A stretch of 64,000 nucleotides of DNA from an uncultured Verrucomicrobiales bacterium (GCA_937969495.1 CALBVY010000045.1:1-64000), one strand, 5' to 3'. Counted from the first letter of the stretch, positions 45,561 to 54,668 are shown. A program made the numbers and translations. Notes: a model not told the origin generated them from the sequence alone.

Positions 45561-47003
45561 ATGAAAATCCTCATCACTGGCGCAAACGGCTACATTGGCA
45601 TGCGCCTACTCTCCTCACTGGCTGCTACTGGTCATGAGGTGGTAGCTGTGGTGAGGAATGCTGATCGGATCCCAAAAGCTATCCGCGAGCTTTATGGCGT
45701 CAAACTTTCCATTGTGGAAATCGACTTCATGGAAGACCTCAGCGAGAAGGAACGATGCCCTCGTGATATTGATGCGGCTTATTACCTCATTCACTCAATG
45801 GGAGGTGCAGATTTTGAAAAACGAGAGGTCTGCTGTGCTGAGAGCTTTTTGACATGGGTGAAGCCCACCAGCTGCCGCCAGATCATCTATCTTTCAGGCC
45901 TAATTCCAGAGGGGGAAAAGCTTTCAAGCCATCTCGCATCACGACAAAGGGTATACGAGATTCTCTCCTCAGGAGCGATTCCTCTAACGACATTAAGGGC
46001 TTCTATCATCGTAGGTAGCGGCTCCGCCTCTTTTGAGATTATTCGTGACCTCATTGAGAAGCTACCTGTGATGATCACTCCGAAGCGAGCTCTGACTGAC
46101 TGCCAGCCCATTGCCATTCGGAATGTGTTAGAATATCTCACTGGGGTACTGCTGCGTGATGATTGCATGGGGCGTAACTTCGATATCGGAGGGCCGAGGG
46201 TGATGTCCTATCTCGATATGCTACGAGATTTTGCAAAAGTCAGAGGGCTCAGGCGCTGGGTATTCTGGCTGCCATTTTTTACCCCACGTCTTTCGTCTTA
46301 CTGGCTTAGTTTGGTAACGGTTACTAACTACCGACTGGCACGTACACTGGTGGGGAGTTTGCATATGAAAACAGTCTGCCGTGAGTGTGAAATCCAGAAG
46401 GTCATCCCCACGGAGTTAATCACCTATGAGGAAGCGATCGATAGGGCGTTTTCAAAAATCGCGCAAAATCGCGTGCCCTCCACCTGGTATGGTGCGCTAT
46501 CAACGGGGCGCCTAAGCCTAAGGGAAATCCGCAACATTCAAGTGCCTGAATACGGAACTCTCGATGATCGTCAAACGGCGCCGCTTGAAGCAAGTCATGA
46601 AGAAATCTCCAATGCTCTCTGGTCCCTGGGCGGTAAGTGTGGCTGGCCTAATATGCTGTGGGCGTGGAAACTTCGAGGATTGTTAGACACCATGGTCGGA
46701 GGCATAGGCATGCGCCGGGGCAGACGTAGCGTGGATGAGCTAAAGCCTGGAGATGCACTAGATTTCTGGCGCGTCATTGTGGCTGATAAGAATGCAGGCA
46801 GGCTTATGCTTTATGCTGAGATGAAATTACCAGGTGAGGCTTGGTTAGAATTTGCGATCAAAGATGGAGAGCTACATCAGACAGCTACATTCCGCCCTCT
46901 GGGGGTTCTGGGGAGAATCTATTGGTATGCCACCTATCCTTTTCACCTGATTCTTTTTCCCGGTATGGTAAAGGTTCTCGCTAGTGGGTGGAAAGCGCGC
47001 TGA
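45561..47003 (+). CDS. NAD(P)-binding SDR-type oxidoreductase with C-terminal DUF2867-like domain
   Basis: The 480-residue protein has an N-terminal Rossmann domain ('ITGANGYIGMRLLSSLAATGHEV', 'AAYYLIHSMGG'). Its C-terminal domain ('AWKLRGLLDTMVGGIGMRRGR', 'AEMKLPGEAWLEFAIKDG') matches the DUF2867 pattern found fused to such dehydrogenases. The substrate is unknown. It is divergent from tig across 172 bp and converges on the DUF4174 gene. Confidence 0.88.
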   Translation: MKILITGANGYIGMRLLSSLAATGHEVVAVVRNADRIPKAIRELYGVKLSIVEIDFMEDLSEKERCPRDIDAAYYLIHSMGGADFEKREVCCAESFLTWVKPTSCRQIIYLSGLIPEGEKLSSHLASRQRVYEILSSGAIPLTTLRASIIVGSGSASFEIIRDLIEKLPVMITPKRALTDCQPIAIRNVLEYLTGVLLRDDCMGRNFDIGGPRVMSYLDMLRDFAKVRGLRRWVFWLPFFTPRLSSYWLSLVTVTNYRLARTLVGSLHMKTVCRECEIQKVIPTELITYEEAIDRAFSKIAQNRVPSTWYGALSTGRLSLREIRNIQVPEYGTLDDRQTAPLEASHEEISNALWSLGGKCGWPNMLWAWKLRGLLDTMVGGIGMRRGRRSVDELKPGDALDFWRVIVADKNAGRLMLYAEMKLPGEAWLEFAIKDGELHQTATFRPLGVLGRIYWYATYPFHLILFPGMVKVLASGWKAR

Positions 47004-47010
47004 CTTCATT

Positions 47011-47418
47011 TCAGCGTTTCATCTCACTTTTTCGCATCGGCATAGTATCGATGAGCTTGAACCACGTCTTCAAATTGAGCGCGCCGGTTTGCCTGTCTTT
47101 GACACCACCATCTTTGCCAATGAGGATATGAGAGCCTTTGGTTAGTTTGTATTTTTTGATCAACGCTTCACGCTGGGATTTACTGAAGTCTTGCATAGCT
47201 GCATCGAGTCTCAGAATGATCAAATCACGGTCACGAACTTCTGCGTGGAGCTTACGCTGCATGTTAAGCTGCTCTGCCCACACCTTGGAGCTACTGGGGT
47301 AGGTGAGGATGATTCTTTTTTTCCACTGATATTGATGGAGATGATCCTTTTCTTTTTCTGCAAAAACAGGAGTCATTAATACGAATAAAAAACCAGTAAG
47401 TAGAGGTGAAATACGCAT
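47011..47418 (-). CDS. DUF4174-like secreted protein
   Basis: The 135-residue protein has a signal peptide ('LLTGFLFVLMTPVFAEK') and a small thioredoxin-like domain ('QYQWKKRIILTYPSSSKVW', 'HILIGKDGGVKDRQTGALNLKTWFKLIDTMPMR'). The last segment, 'IGKDGGVKDR...IDTMPMR', is the DUF4174 signature. The function of the family is unknown. It has no CxxC, so a redox role is unlikely. Confidence 0.8.
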   Translation of the reverse strand: MRISPLLTGFLFVLMTPVFAEKEKDHLHQYQWKKRIILTYPSSSKVWAEQLNMQRKLHAEVRDRDLIILRLDAAMQDFSKSQREALIKKYKLTKGSHILIGKDGGVKDRQTGALNLKTWFKLIDTMPMRKSEMKR

Positions 47419-47510
47419 AGTTTATATTCTCACAGCCTTTTAAAAAATCAATGGCACACATAGAGCAATAATGATTGCGGAATCCCTGATATAGGTGAAT
47501 ATCGACTCCG

Positions 47511-48137
47511 ATGAGTCGGATCGTGGAACCAGAAATACTGGACGGGCTATCGCCTGAAGACCCTGCTGCTATTCGTAGTAGGCGTGATCTTCGGCTCATC
47601 AATAAGCTTATGGGAGGGCAGGAGTGGATTCTTAAACAGCTTGCTGAAATGACAGATGTGACGCGAGTTGTGGAGCTGGGTGCAGGCGATGGTGCATTGA
47701 GTATCCGAATCAAGGATCAATTACCTGAATGTGATGTGGTGGCACTTGATCTTGTGCCACGCCCTGATTCTGTGAGAAAAGACATCCAATGGGTGTCAAG
47801 CAGTGTGCTTGATTACCATGGTTATGATGCCCAGAGTATTATCGTAGCGAATCTCTTTATTCATCATTTACAGGAGGAGGAGCTCCGTTTGTTAGGTGAG
47901 ATCTTAAAGGATGTTAAGTGCGTTCTTTTTGCTGAGCCCTACCGAGGTGACGTAGCGTTGTGGATGAGTAAAGCCATGATTCCTTTTGTAAACCACGTTA
48001 CTCAGCACGATATGGTGGTGAGTATTAGAGCTGGATTTTGTCAGGGAGAAATTGATGGATTGCTAGGAACTAACCATAGGTGGGATGAGCAAAGAAGTCT
48101 TTTTGGCGGTATTAGAATGAAAGGGCTAAAGGAGTGA
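47511..48137 (+). CDS. Class I SAM-dependent methyltransferase of the type III PKS cluster
   Basis: The 208-residue protein has a SAM motif I 'VVELGAGDGALSIRIKDQL', an acidic end of strand 2 ('CDVVALDLVPRPD') and 'SIIVANLFIHHLQEEELRLL', which suits a small-molecule methyltransferase. It overlaps the flavoprotein gene by 4 bp and that gene overlaps the PKS gene, so the three are one operon. By analogy with srsABC of Streptomyces it probably methylates the polyketide product, which is inferred from the gene set. Confidence 0.85.
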   Translation: MSRIVEPEILDGLSPEDPAAIRSRRDLRLINKLMGGQEWILKQLAEMTDVTRVVELGAGDGALSIRIKDQLPECDVVALDLVPRPDSVRKDIQWVSSSVLDYHGYDAQSIIVANLFIHHLQEEELRLLGEILKDVKCVLFAEPYRGDVALWMSKAMIPFVNHVTQHDMVVSIRAGFCQGEIDGLLGTNHRWDEQRSLFGGIRMKGLKE

Positions 48138-49147
48138 ATGCTATCCAGATTAACGGTGGAGGGCTCGCAGGTTTGGCTTTGGGGGTGTTTCTTCGTAAAC
48201 ATGGTGTGGAGACGAAACTCATCGAGGCGGGTCACTACCCTAAGCATAAAGTTTGTGGAGAGTTTATCTGTGGAGTAAGTTTAGATATTTTATCAGATCT
48301 GGGTATTGCTGAAGTGATTGCGCAATCTGCCGTCCACCGTAAAATGGCATGGTGGATGGAGGAGTCTAAGGTGCTTGAGGATAATTTACCCACTGCCGCG
48401 TGGGGACTATCACGGTATAAAATCGATAATGACCTCGCGCGCCTTTTTGTTGATTTGGGAGGGCAGCTCAGCACTGGTGAAAGATTTCATAAACAAGACG
48501 CTCCAGGGTATGTATGGGGGACGGGGAAGAGAAAGAAACGAGGCCGATGGATCGGTTTGAAAATTCATGCTCTAGATACTGAGATCGAAGGTTTGGAAAT
48601 GCATGTGGGGAAGAGGGGGTATATTGGACTCTGTGGGATTGAAGATGGTAAAACAAATTGCTGTGGTCTGTTTCGTGTTGATAAATCGGTAAAAGGTAGT
48701 GGGGGTGAGTTGATTTATAACTACCTCAAAGCAAATGGTTTATTGGGATTATCGGCAGCCTTTAAAAAGTGGCAGAAAGATGAGGCCTCCTTCTCAGCCA
48801 CGGCAGGGTTTTCCTTTGGTAGCCAAGAGCAAGTGGGAGAATTTTGTGTTGGAGATGCCTCCTATCTTATTCCTCCATTTACTGGCAATGGCATGAGTAT
48901 GGCGCTAGAGTCCTCATGGTTAGCTGGTCCCCATCTGATCAAGTATGCTAAACAAGAAATCGCATGGGAGCAGGCTGTCCGTGGTTATCGTCAAGACTGT
49001 GCTGATTTTTTCCAGAAACGTATGAAGCTCTCAGGAGCGATGCAGCCGTTGTTATTTCATCGCCTAGGTAGAACTCTCCTCAAAACAACCGCCAAGACGG
49101 GTATCCTCCCTTTTGAATTTTTATTCCATCAGTTAAGAACACCATGA
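48134..49147 (+). CDS. FAD-dependent oxidoreductase (geranylgeranyl-reductase-like) of the type III PKS cluster
   Basis: The 337-residue flavoprotein starts at a GTG and overlaps the methyltransferase stop. The FAD loop 'NGGGLAGLALGVFLRKHGVETKLIE', 'HKVCGEFICG' and the late 'FCVGDASYLIPPFTGNGMSMALESS' place it in the FAD-dependent hydroxylase/reductase superfamily. It may hydroxylate or reduce the polyketide or its lipid tail. The substrate is inferred only from its neighbours. Confidence 0.85.
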   Translation: MNAIQINGGGLAGLALGVFLRKHGVETKLIEAGHYPKHKVCGEFICGVSLDILSDLGIAEVIAQSAVHRKMAWWMEESKVLEDNLPTAAWGLSRYKIDNDLARLFVDLGGQLSTGERFHKQDAPGYVWGTGKRKKRGRWIGLKIHALDTEIEGLEMHVGKRGYIGLCGIEDGKTNCCGLFRVDKSVKGSGGELIYNYLKANGLLGLSAAFKKWQKDEASFSATAGFSFGSQEQVGEFCVGDASYLIPPFTGNGMSMALESSWLAGPHLIKYAKQEIAWEQAVRGYRQDCADFFQKRMKLSGAMQPLLFHRLGRTLLKTTAKTGILPFEFLFHQLRTP

Positions 49148-50166
49148 ACTTACTATCCCTAGCCTCTGCATTTCCTCCTCATTCATTTACTCAAAGCGAG
49201 TGCCTTACCGCGATGCGTGAGGCTGATTTCTGGGATATTCTAAATGATAGATCAAGAGTGCTACTTACTAAAGTATTAGAAGGGGATGGCGGTATCGCTA
49301 AAAGACACTTCATGTTAGATGAGCTGTCTGATGCTTGGACGCGTGATGCTCAAGCACTGAATGAAGCCTATGAAAAAGCGGCACCAAAAATGGCGGCAGA
49401 TGCGGTGATGAAGGCTTTGGCTGGATCTGGGTATGCTATCGAAGATGTGGATGCCTTATTTGTGTGCTCCTGCACCGGCTATCTCTGCCCCGGAGTGAGT
49501 GGTCATGTGGCCGAGCAGTTAGGTATGCGTGAGAATGTTTTTCTACAAGATATGACTGGGCTGGGATGTGGTGCTGCGGTGCCTCTCATGCGTGCTGCAA
49601 GTGCTGTGGTGGCTGCGGATCCAGAAGCCGTGGTGATCACTGTAGCGGTGGAAGCCTGCTCTGCGGCTTTTTATGTGGAGGATGATTTTGGGGTGTTGAT
49701 AAGTACCTGCTTGTTTGGTGATGGTGCTGCTGCGGCACTTTGGTCTGGACAAGGAGGAGAGTGGCGAGTGGGTGACTTTGAGTCGCTTCATGTGCCAGAA
49801 CACCGAGAAAAAATCCGTTTTACCAATGCCAAAGGAAAATTGAGAAATCAGCTGCATAAAAGTATCCCTATCCATGCTGGTGATGCTGTTAGTAAACTTT
49901 ATGCTAAACGTCGGAGTGAACCGCAAGCTTGGGTGACACATGGAGGTGGGCGAGATGTGATAGATCAACTCGAGAAGGTGCTACCCAGTGGTGATCTTCA
50001 CTATGCCCGAAGTGTCATGCGTGATTATGGTAATCTCAGTAGTCCTTCTGTGCTTGTGGCTCTAGAGAAATTTCTAGAAGAAAGCGATGGATCTGAAGAT
50101 CGTATTTGGCTATGCGCCTTTGGAGCAGGTTTTTCTGCACATAGCTGTGAGATGGTGAGGTTGTAG
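49144..50166 (+). CDS. Type III polyketide synthase (chalcone/stilbene synthase family)
   Basis: The 340-residue ketosynthase-like enzyme has the full catalytic triad: Cys 142 in 'DMTGLGCGAAVPLMR', His 266 in 'WVTHGGGRDV' and Asn 297 in 'DYGNLSSPSVLVAL'. It extends a starter acyl-CoA with malonyl-CoA and cyclises it, giving pyrones, resorcinols or similar. The starter is unknown. The operon with a methyltransferase and a flavoprotein resembles alkylresorcinol/phenolic-lipid loci (srsABC). It is followed by a 106-bp gap holding repeat copy B. Confidence 0.93.
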   Translation: MNLLSLASAFPPHSFTQSECLTAMREADFWDILNDRSRVLLTKVLEGDGGIAKRHFMLDELSDAWTRDAQALNEAYEKAAPKMAADAVMKALAGSGYAIEDVDALFVCSCTGYLCPGVSGHVAEQLGMRENVFLQDMTGLGCGAAVPLMRAASAVVAADPEAVVITVAVEACSAAFYVEDDFGVLISTCLFGDGAAAALWSGQGGEWRVGDFESLHVPEHREKIRFTNAKGKLRNQLHKSIPIHAGDAVSKLYAKRRSEPQAWVTHGGGRDVIDQLEKVLPSGDLHYARSVMRDYGNLSSPSVLVALEKFLEESDGSEDRIWLCAFGAGFSAHSCEMVRL

Positions 50167-50229
50167 TTATCTAGCAGATTTCTGACAATGTTTTCGACAC
50201 TCTGTTGATTAGATTATTTGTTTATTAGG

Positions 50230-50278
50230 CTCAGAATATGCATTTTTAGAAGTCTAAATACATCATCTGGATTAAATG
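50230..50278 (+). repeat. Dispersed palindromic repeat, short form (copy B), overlapping the rtcA stop
   Basis: CAGAATATGCATT followed by AAATACATCATCT and GGATTAAATGG matches copy A at 63576 in both halves (12 of 13 and about 21 of 24 bases). The right half also matches copy C at 32008. The TTAAA at its end supplies the rtcA stop codon on the minus strand. It may serve as a bidirectional terminator between the PKS operon and rtcA. Confidence 0.55.
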
Positions 50279-51306
50279 GAATGAACGATGATTTTATGGA
50301 GATGTTTTTCGTGTGTATCTACTTTAATAGAGACACTATCACCTAGAAAGGCATGAATAACTTCGCTATTAGTTTGGGTGTGATTTGAAGGGCTAGTGAT
50401 GATCATACTGCCGCCTCCAGCGAGAGCCATGGGGAGAAGGAGTTGGTCTGCTAGGTGATGGCTTACGACGGCTCCAGAGCAGAGGTGGTTATTCATGGAT
50501 TTTGCAGCTGTTTTAGCGACAATATCACCTGATTTTCCATGTGCTCCGTATGAGGTGACGATTTCACTGACATGCTCGTAGTGGACTCCGATTGCGAGGC
50601 AGTTTCCTGGGCCAGAGGAATTGTTAGCATGAATTGTTCTGATATCAGCTGGTGGATTTAGATCATGCCATTTGAGGTGTTCCTGAGCAGTTTTGATTTC
50701 TCTATCCGCGACAGAGTTTTTGACGTGTGCTAGGTGGCAGTGGATATGGCGTGAGAGTTCTTTGCCTTTTTCTGTGAGATGAAGGGCTGTTATCTTTTTG
50801 TTGGGTTCTATTACGACTTTGATTTTACCTCCTCCTGCTGGTGCGAAGCCATGTTGGAGGAGTTCTAGATGGACGGTTGCGCCCATGCGCTTGAGTTGAG
50901 GTAGAAAGACCTGTTGGAGGTAATCTGTAGTGGGTGCCATTGGGTTATGGGTACCACCTTCGAGTATCAGGGTGGAAGGTGCATCAGCATAAAGTAGGAC
51001 AGGGATGAGAGTTTGGGTGAGGAGTGAGGTGCTGCCTGCTGTGCCGATGCTGAAGTGGTAATCACCTGCGATGATTTTGCTAGGATTAAAGAGGAGTTCG
51101 CTTGAGCCGATCGTTGAGCCATCGGTGGAGGCATCTGAAATCGCTGTAGCGGCTTGCACACAAGTGAGATGCTGACGTTGAAGACCGCCTTTGCGCCGTT
51201 TACCCCGGATATTGGTGATGTGGAATGCTTTACCTGTGATGATAGAGAGACTGAGTGCAGAGCGGAGAATCTGTCCTCCGCCATTTTCGCCGTTAATTTG
51301 AATCAT
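50272..51306 (-). CDS. rtcA: RNA 3'-terminal phosphate cyclase
   Basis: The 344-residue enzyme converts RNA 3'-phosphates to 2',3'-cyclic ends using ATP. Visible are 'NGENGGGQILRSALSLSIITG', 'GKRRKGGLQRQHLTCVQAA', 'FAPAGGGKIKV' and the nucleophilic His region 'VVSHHLADQLLLPMALAGG'. It follows rtcB on the minus strand with 66 bp between, part of which forms a hairpin. The stop codon lies inside a dispersed repeat. Confidence 0.95.
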   Translation of the reverse strand: MIQINGENGGGQILRSALSLSIITGKAFHITNIRGKRRKGGLQRQHLTCVQAATAISDASTDGSTIGSSELLFNPSKIIAGDYHFSIGTAGSTSLLTQTLIPVLLYADAPSTLILEGGTHNPMAPTTDYLQQVFLPQLKRMGATVHLELLQHGFAPAGGGKIKVVIEPNKKITALHLTEKGKELSRHIHCHLAHVKNSVADREIKTAQEHLKWHDLNPPADIRTIHANNSSGPGNCLAIGVHYEHVSEIVTSYGAHGKSGDIVAKTAAKSMNNHLCSGAVVSHHLADQLLLPMALAGGGSMIITSPSNHTQTNSEVIHAFLGDSVSIKVDTHEKHLHKIIVHSI

Positions 51307-51333
51307 ATGAGATGTGTTGGTGATAGGGTGAAG

Positions 51334-51361
51334 CCCTTACCTGCTGAGTAACAGGTAAGGG
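51334..51361 (-). other. Hairpin between rtcB and rtcA
   Basis: CCCTTACCTG and CAGGTAAGGG form a perfect 10-bp stem around an 8-base loop, starting 11 bp past the rtcB stop. No T-run follows on the minus strand, so it is a better candidate for an mRNA stabiliser or processing site than for a terminator. Confidence 0.6.
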
Positions 51362-51372
51362 TATATTAGGGG

Positions 51373-52860
51373 TTAGTCATCTGCCTTGCTGGCGTCTTTG
51401 ATTACGAAACGTGCTTTGAGCTTTGCTACAACGCTGGCGAGTCCTGCCTGCTCAACGCTATCAAGAACTTCTTGGAAGTCCTTGTAAGCGTCAGGAGCCT
51501 CATCGCGTGGATAGGCGCGACTGTTATGCATGATGTCATGGTTATCAAGATCGGTATCAACGTCTTTTTGGTCAAGCTCGCGGAATGCATGTTTACGCCC
51601 CATTCTGCGACCTGCGCCATGGTTTACTGAGTAGCAGCTTTTTTCAGCACCTGGGAGCGCAGTCATGATTACTGATCCATCACGTGGATTCCCTGGGAGG
51701 AGGATGGGGTGTCCAGTTTCATAAAATGGAGTCTCTGATAGATCATGATGGCCAGCAGGAAAGGCGCGAGTAGCGCCTTTACGGTGAATCCATTGCTTTT
51801 GGTTGTGGATAATTTCCTGACGGGCGATGTTATGACTGATGAAGTAGATGAAATTACCCTTGGATCCAGGGAGGACTTCTTGGAATGCCTCGAGGACGAG
51901 TTGGTTGATAAACAGATGGTTGACAGTCGCAAAGTTTGCGCCCATTGCCATGTCATCGATGTAATCGTTGGCTTCCTGAGTTCCCAGCGGAGCATAGACG
52001 AGCTTTTTGTCGTTTGCAGGATAGGGAATTCCCCAAGCATCAAACTTCTGCTCCAGTGTTTTAAACTGTCGAGATGCTAGATCGTGGCCAAATCCACGCG
52101 ATCCACAGTGGGAGAGAAAAGCGATATGCTGGTCTTTCAGTCCAAATACCTCAGCCGCTCTTTGAGCGTCGGATTCTTTGATCACTTCAACACGTTCGGC
52201 CTCCCCAAAGTGATTTCCTCCTCCGTAGGTTCCAACTTGTTGCATCTTCCCAAGAAAGCGATCACGGTATCCGGTATTGAGCATAAGATCGAGGCGCTTC
52301 TGGAGTGCTCCCGTAGAGCCATCGTGACCAAAGTGGTAGCTGTCTTCACAGCGCGTTGCCCACTCGGGGGGGATACCTAACTGATTACAAACCCATTCGC
52401 TGGCTCCTTCTGTGGCCATACGGTAGCCGAGTTCGTGATTAATTTCACGACCATGCTGAGAATGGCGTTGGCCTTTACCTGCACCAGTAGGGGTGCGTTT
52501 ACAGATGGCATTAATCAGGGCGCGGCGTGTTATTTTGTCATCAATTACCTCATCGAGAATATTAAATTGGATGAGGCTCATGGAGCACTTGATATCAACA
52601 CCAACTGGGCCAGGATAAATATGTGTGGGTGATGCCATGACACAGCCGATGGGTGCACCGTAACCTGCGTGCGCATCTGGGTTAAGAACGACTTCTGTGA
52701 CGCCAGGAGCTCCGCGTGAATTTAGAGCCTGTTTTAAGCAAGTGGAATCAAAGCTTTCCATAATTGATTTGTTGCCGATGACGGTGATGGGTTTTCCGTT
52801 ATTGTTAGGTGCAGGAATAAAGCCAGTGGCTGAGCCTGTAGTATGGATAAGATGTTTCAT
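51373..52860 (-). CDS. rtcB: RNA-splicing ligase RtcB
   Basis: The 495-residue GTP- and Mn-dependent ligase joins 2',3'-cyclic phosphate or 3'-phosphate ends to 5'-OH ends. Metal-binding Asp and Cys are in 'VGVDIKCSMSLIQF', other ligands are in 'GGGNHFGEAERVEV' and 'ISHNIARQE', and the guanylylated His is in 'VNHGAGRRMGRKHAF'. It is first in an rtcB-rtcA operon preceded by a sigma-54-type promoter, with rtcR divergent. Confidence 0.96.
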   Translation of the reverse strand: MKHLIHTTGSATGFIPAPNNNGKPITVIGNKSIMESFDSTCLKQALNSRGAPGVTEVVLNPDAHAGYGAPIGCVMASPTHIYPGPVGVDIKCSMSLIQFNILDEVIDDKITRRALINAICKRTPTGAGKGQRHSQHGREINHELGYRMATEGASEWVCNQLGIPPEWATRCEDSYHFGHDGSTGALQKRLDLMLNTGYRDRFLGKMQQVGTYGGGNHFGEAERVEVIKESDAQRAAEVFGLKDQHIAFLSHCGSRGFGHDLASRQFKTLEQKFDAWGIPYPANDKKLVYAPLGTQEANDYIDDMAMGANFATVNHLFINQLVLEAFQEVLPGSKGNFIYFISHNIARQEIIHNQKQWIHRKGATRAFPAGHHDLSETPFYETGHPILLPGNPRDGSVIMTALPGAEKSCYSVNHGAGRRMGRKHAFRELDQKDVDTDLDNHDIMHNSRAYPRDEAPDAYKDFQEVLDSVEQAGLASVVAKLKARFVIKDASKADD

Positions 52861-52889
52861 ATTGTTATGGGTTGTGTTGGCGTAGATAT

Positions 52890-52905
52890 AGAAATATGTG
52901 TGCCA
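52890..52905 (-). promoter_or_regulatory. Sigma-54 (-24/-12) promoter of rtcBA
   Basis: On the minus strand TGGCACACATATTTCT aligns to the consensus TGGCAC-N5-TTGCW with the right spacing. Only the G of the -12 element differs (TTTC for TTGC). Transcription would start about 12 bp downstream, some 18 bp before the rtcB ATG. The adjacent sigma-54 activator gene rtcR makes this assignment strong. Confidence 0.8.
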
Positions 52906-53004
52906 ACTTGTAATTTATGGATTTATTTTTTAATCAACTAATTTACAGTGAATGACTTACGTTTTTACTAGCATGAATCTTTAAGTTGTGTATTTTTTAT
53001 TTTT

Positions 53005-53022
53005 ACGATAAAAATATATCGT
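53005..53022. promoter_or_regulatory. Inverted repeat, candidate RtcR upstream activating site
   Basis: ACGATA and TATCGT form a perfect dyad around a 6-base AT spacer. It lies about 100 bp upstream of the rtcB -24 element and 32 bp before the rtcR start, where enhancer-binding proteins usually bind. It may also mediate rtcR autoregulation. The binding protein is inferred. Confidence 0.45.
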
Positions 53023-53053
53023 GTTTTATATTTTATTCTCTAAATTTTAATCT

Positions 53054-54652
53054 GTGCAAGATAAGAAAAAGACACGCGTGATTGGGTTTTTGGGTACCAA
53101 CTTGGATTCTGCTCAAGGGCCCGAGCGTTGGAGGAAGTGGCGACCCACGGTAGATGTGTGCTCTAGAGAAGATTTTCTCGTTGATCGGTATGAGCTGCTC
53201 TATGAGGAAGATTTTACTGAACTTGCCATAGAGGTTATGGCCGATATTCGTCAAGTATCACCAGAGACTGAGGTGATTGGTAGGGTTTTGGGAATTAAGA
53301 AGGCTTGGGATTTTGAGGATGTTTTTGCTAAGTTGTATGATTATTCACGACAGCAAGAATATGATGCTGATGTATGGAGTAATTTTATACATATTACTAC
53401 TGGAACACACGTGGCTCAGATTTGTTTATTTTTACTAACTGAATCGCGTCATTTTCCTGGGCGTTTGATACAGACTTCACCTCCACGTGGGCGTGGGCAA
53501 GGGGGAATGACATTCATTGATCTGGACCTTTCAAAATATGATAGATTGGCAACTCGTTTTAATGAAGAGAAGGAGGAAGCCAGAGATTTTTTGAAGTCCG
53601 GTATTGCGACGCGTAATGAAGCCTTTAATCGATTAATTGAAGAGGTCGAAGTGGTGGCTTTGCGTTCTCATGCCCCGATATTATTGACTGGGCCCACGGG
53701 TGCAGGCAAATCTAGATTGGCGCGAAGGATTTATGAACTTCGTCAGCAGCGTTGTGGAGTAGAGGGTGCTTTTGTAGAGGTGAACTGTGCTACCTTGCGT
53801 GGAGATACAGCGATGAGTGCTCTTTTTGGGCATAAAAAAGGAGCGTTTACTGGTGCGCAATCTGATCGTCCAGGACTCCTGCGAGAAGCGCAAGGTGGGT
53901 TATTGTTTCTTGATGAAATAGGAGAGCTTGGCACTGATGAGCAAGCAGTTCTACTTCGTGCCGTTGAAGAGGGAGTTTATCTGCCTGTAGGGAGTGATCG
54001 CGCAGTGAAAAGTAAGTTTCAGTTGATTGCTGGTACAAATAGAGACCTGCGTCAAGAAGTGGCAAATGGAGGTTTTCGTGAAGACTTGTTAGCGAGGATT
54101 AATACATGGACATTTGAGCTTCCAGGTTTGGCGCAGAGAAAAGAAGATATTGAGCCGAACCTTGATTTTGAGTTAGAAAAGTTTACAGCCGTTTCAGGGC
54201 GGCAAGTGACCCTTAATAAAGAGGCGAGAAAAACATTTCTCCAGTTTGCCACATCTAAAGATGCGTCTTGGAGAGGTAATTTTAGAGATCTTAATTCAGC
54301 TGTAATCCGTATGGCAACTCTTGCTCCGCATGGAAGAGTTCGTGTGGACGAAGTGATGGCAGAGCAGCAGAGGTTATCTGCGGCTTGGTATCGTGATGAG
54401 AAAGATCAATCTGAAATTCTATTACGAAGTGTATTAGGTGAAAGGCGTTATCTAGAGATTGATCCATTTGATCGAGTTCAGCTTGCTTACGTAGTTGAGA
54501 TTTGTCGTTCCTCGAAGAATGTTAGTGAAGCGGGGCGACAACTATTTGCAGTATCCAGAGTAGGAAAAAAATCATTGAACGATTCAGATAGACTGAGAAA
54601 GTATTTGGCGAAGTATGGATTGATTTTCTCAGAGGTTTGTTCTGTTAGTTAG
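53054..54652 (+). CDS. rtcR: RtcR, sigma-54-dependent transcriptional activator of rtcBA
   Basis: The 532-residue protein starts at a GTG. It has an N-terminal RtcR/CARF-type sensor domain ('VIGFLGTNLDSAQGPERWRKW'), a AAA+ domain with Walker A 'LTGPTGAGKSRLARRI' near residue 213 and the sigma-54 contact loop 'KKGAFTGAQ' near residue 263. 'GLLFLDEIGELG' carries Walker B, and a short C-terminal DNA-binding region follows. In E. coli the CARF domain senses RNA fragments or cyclic-ended RNA and releases the ATPase. It is divergent from rtcB across 193 AT-rich bases that hold the sigma-54 promoter. Confidence 0.95.
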   Translation: MQDKKKTRVIGFLGTNLDSAQGPERWRKWRPTVDVCSREDFLVDRYELLYEEDFTELAIEVMADIRQVSPETEVIGRVLGIKKAWDFEDVFAKLYDYSRQQEYDADVWSNFIHITTGTHVAQICLFLLTESRHFPGRLIQTSPPRGRGQGGMTFIDLDLSKYDRLATRFNEEKEEARDFLKSGIATRNEAFNRLIEEVEVVALRSHAPILLTGPTGAGKSRLARRIYELRQQRCGVEGAFVEVNCATLRGDTAMSALFGHKKGAFTGAQSDRPGLLREAQGGLLFLDEIGELGTDEQAVLLRAVEEGVYLPVGSDRAVKSKFQLIAGTNRDLRQEVANGGFREDLLARINTWTFELPGLAQRKEDIEPNLDFELEKFTAVSGRQVTLNKEARKTFLQFATSKDASWRGNFRDLNSAVIRMATLAPHGRVRVDEVMAEQQRLSAAWYRDEKDQSEILLRSVLGERRYLEIDPFDRVQLAYVVEICRSSKNVSEAGRQLFAVSRVGKKSLNDSDRLRKYLAKYGLIFSEVCSVS

Positions 54653-54668
54653 TGTGATTTTTTGATGA

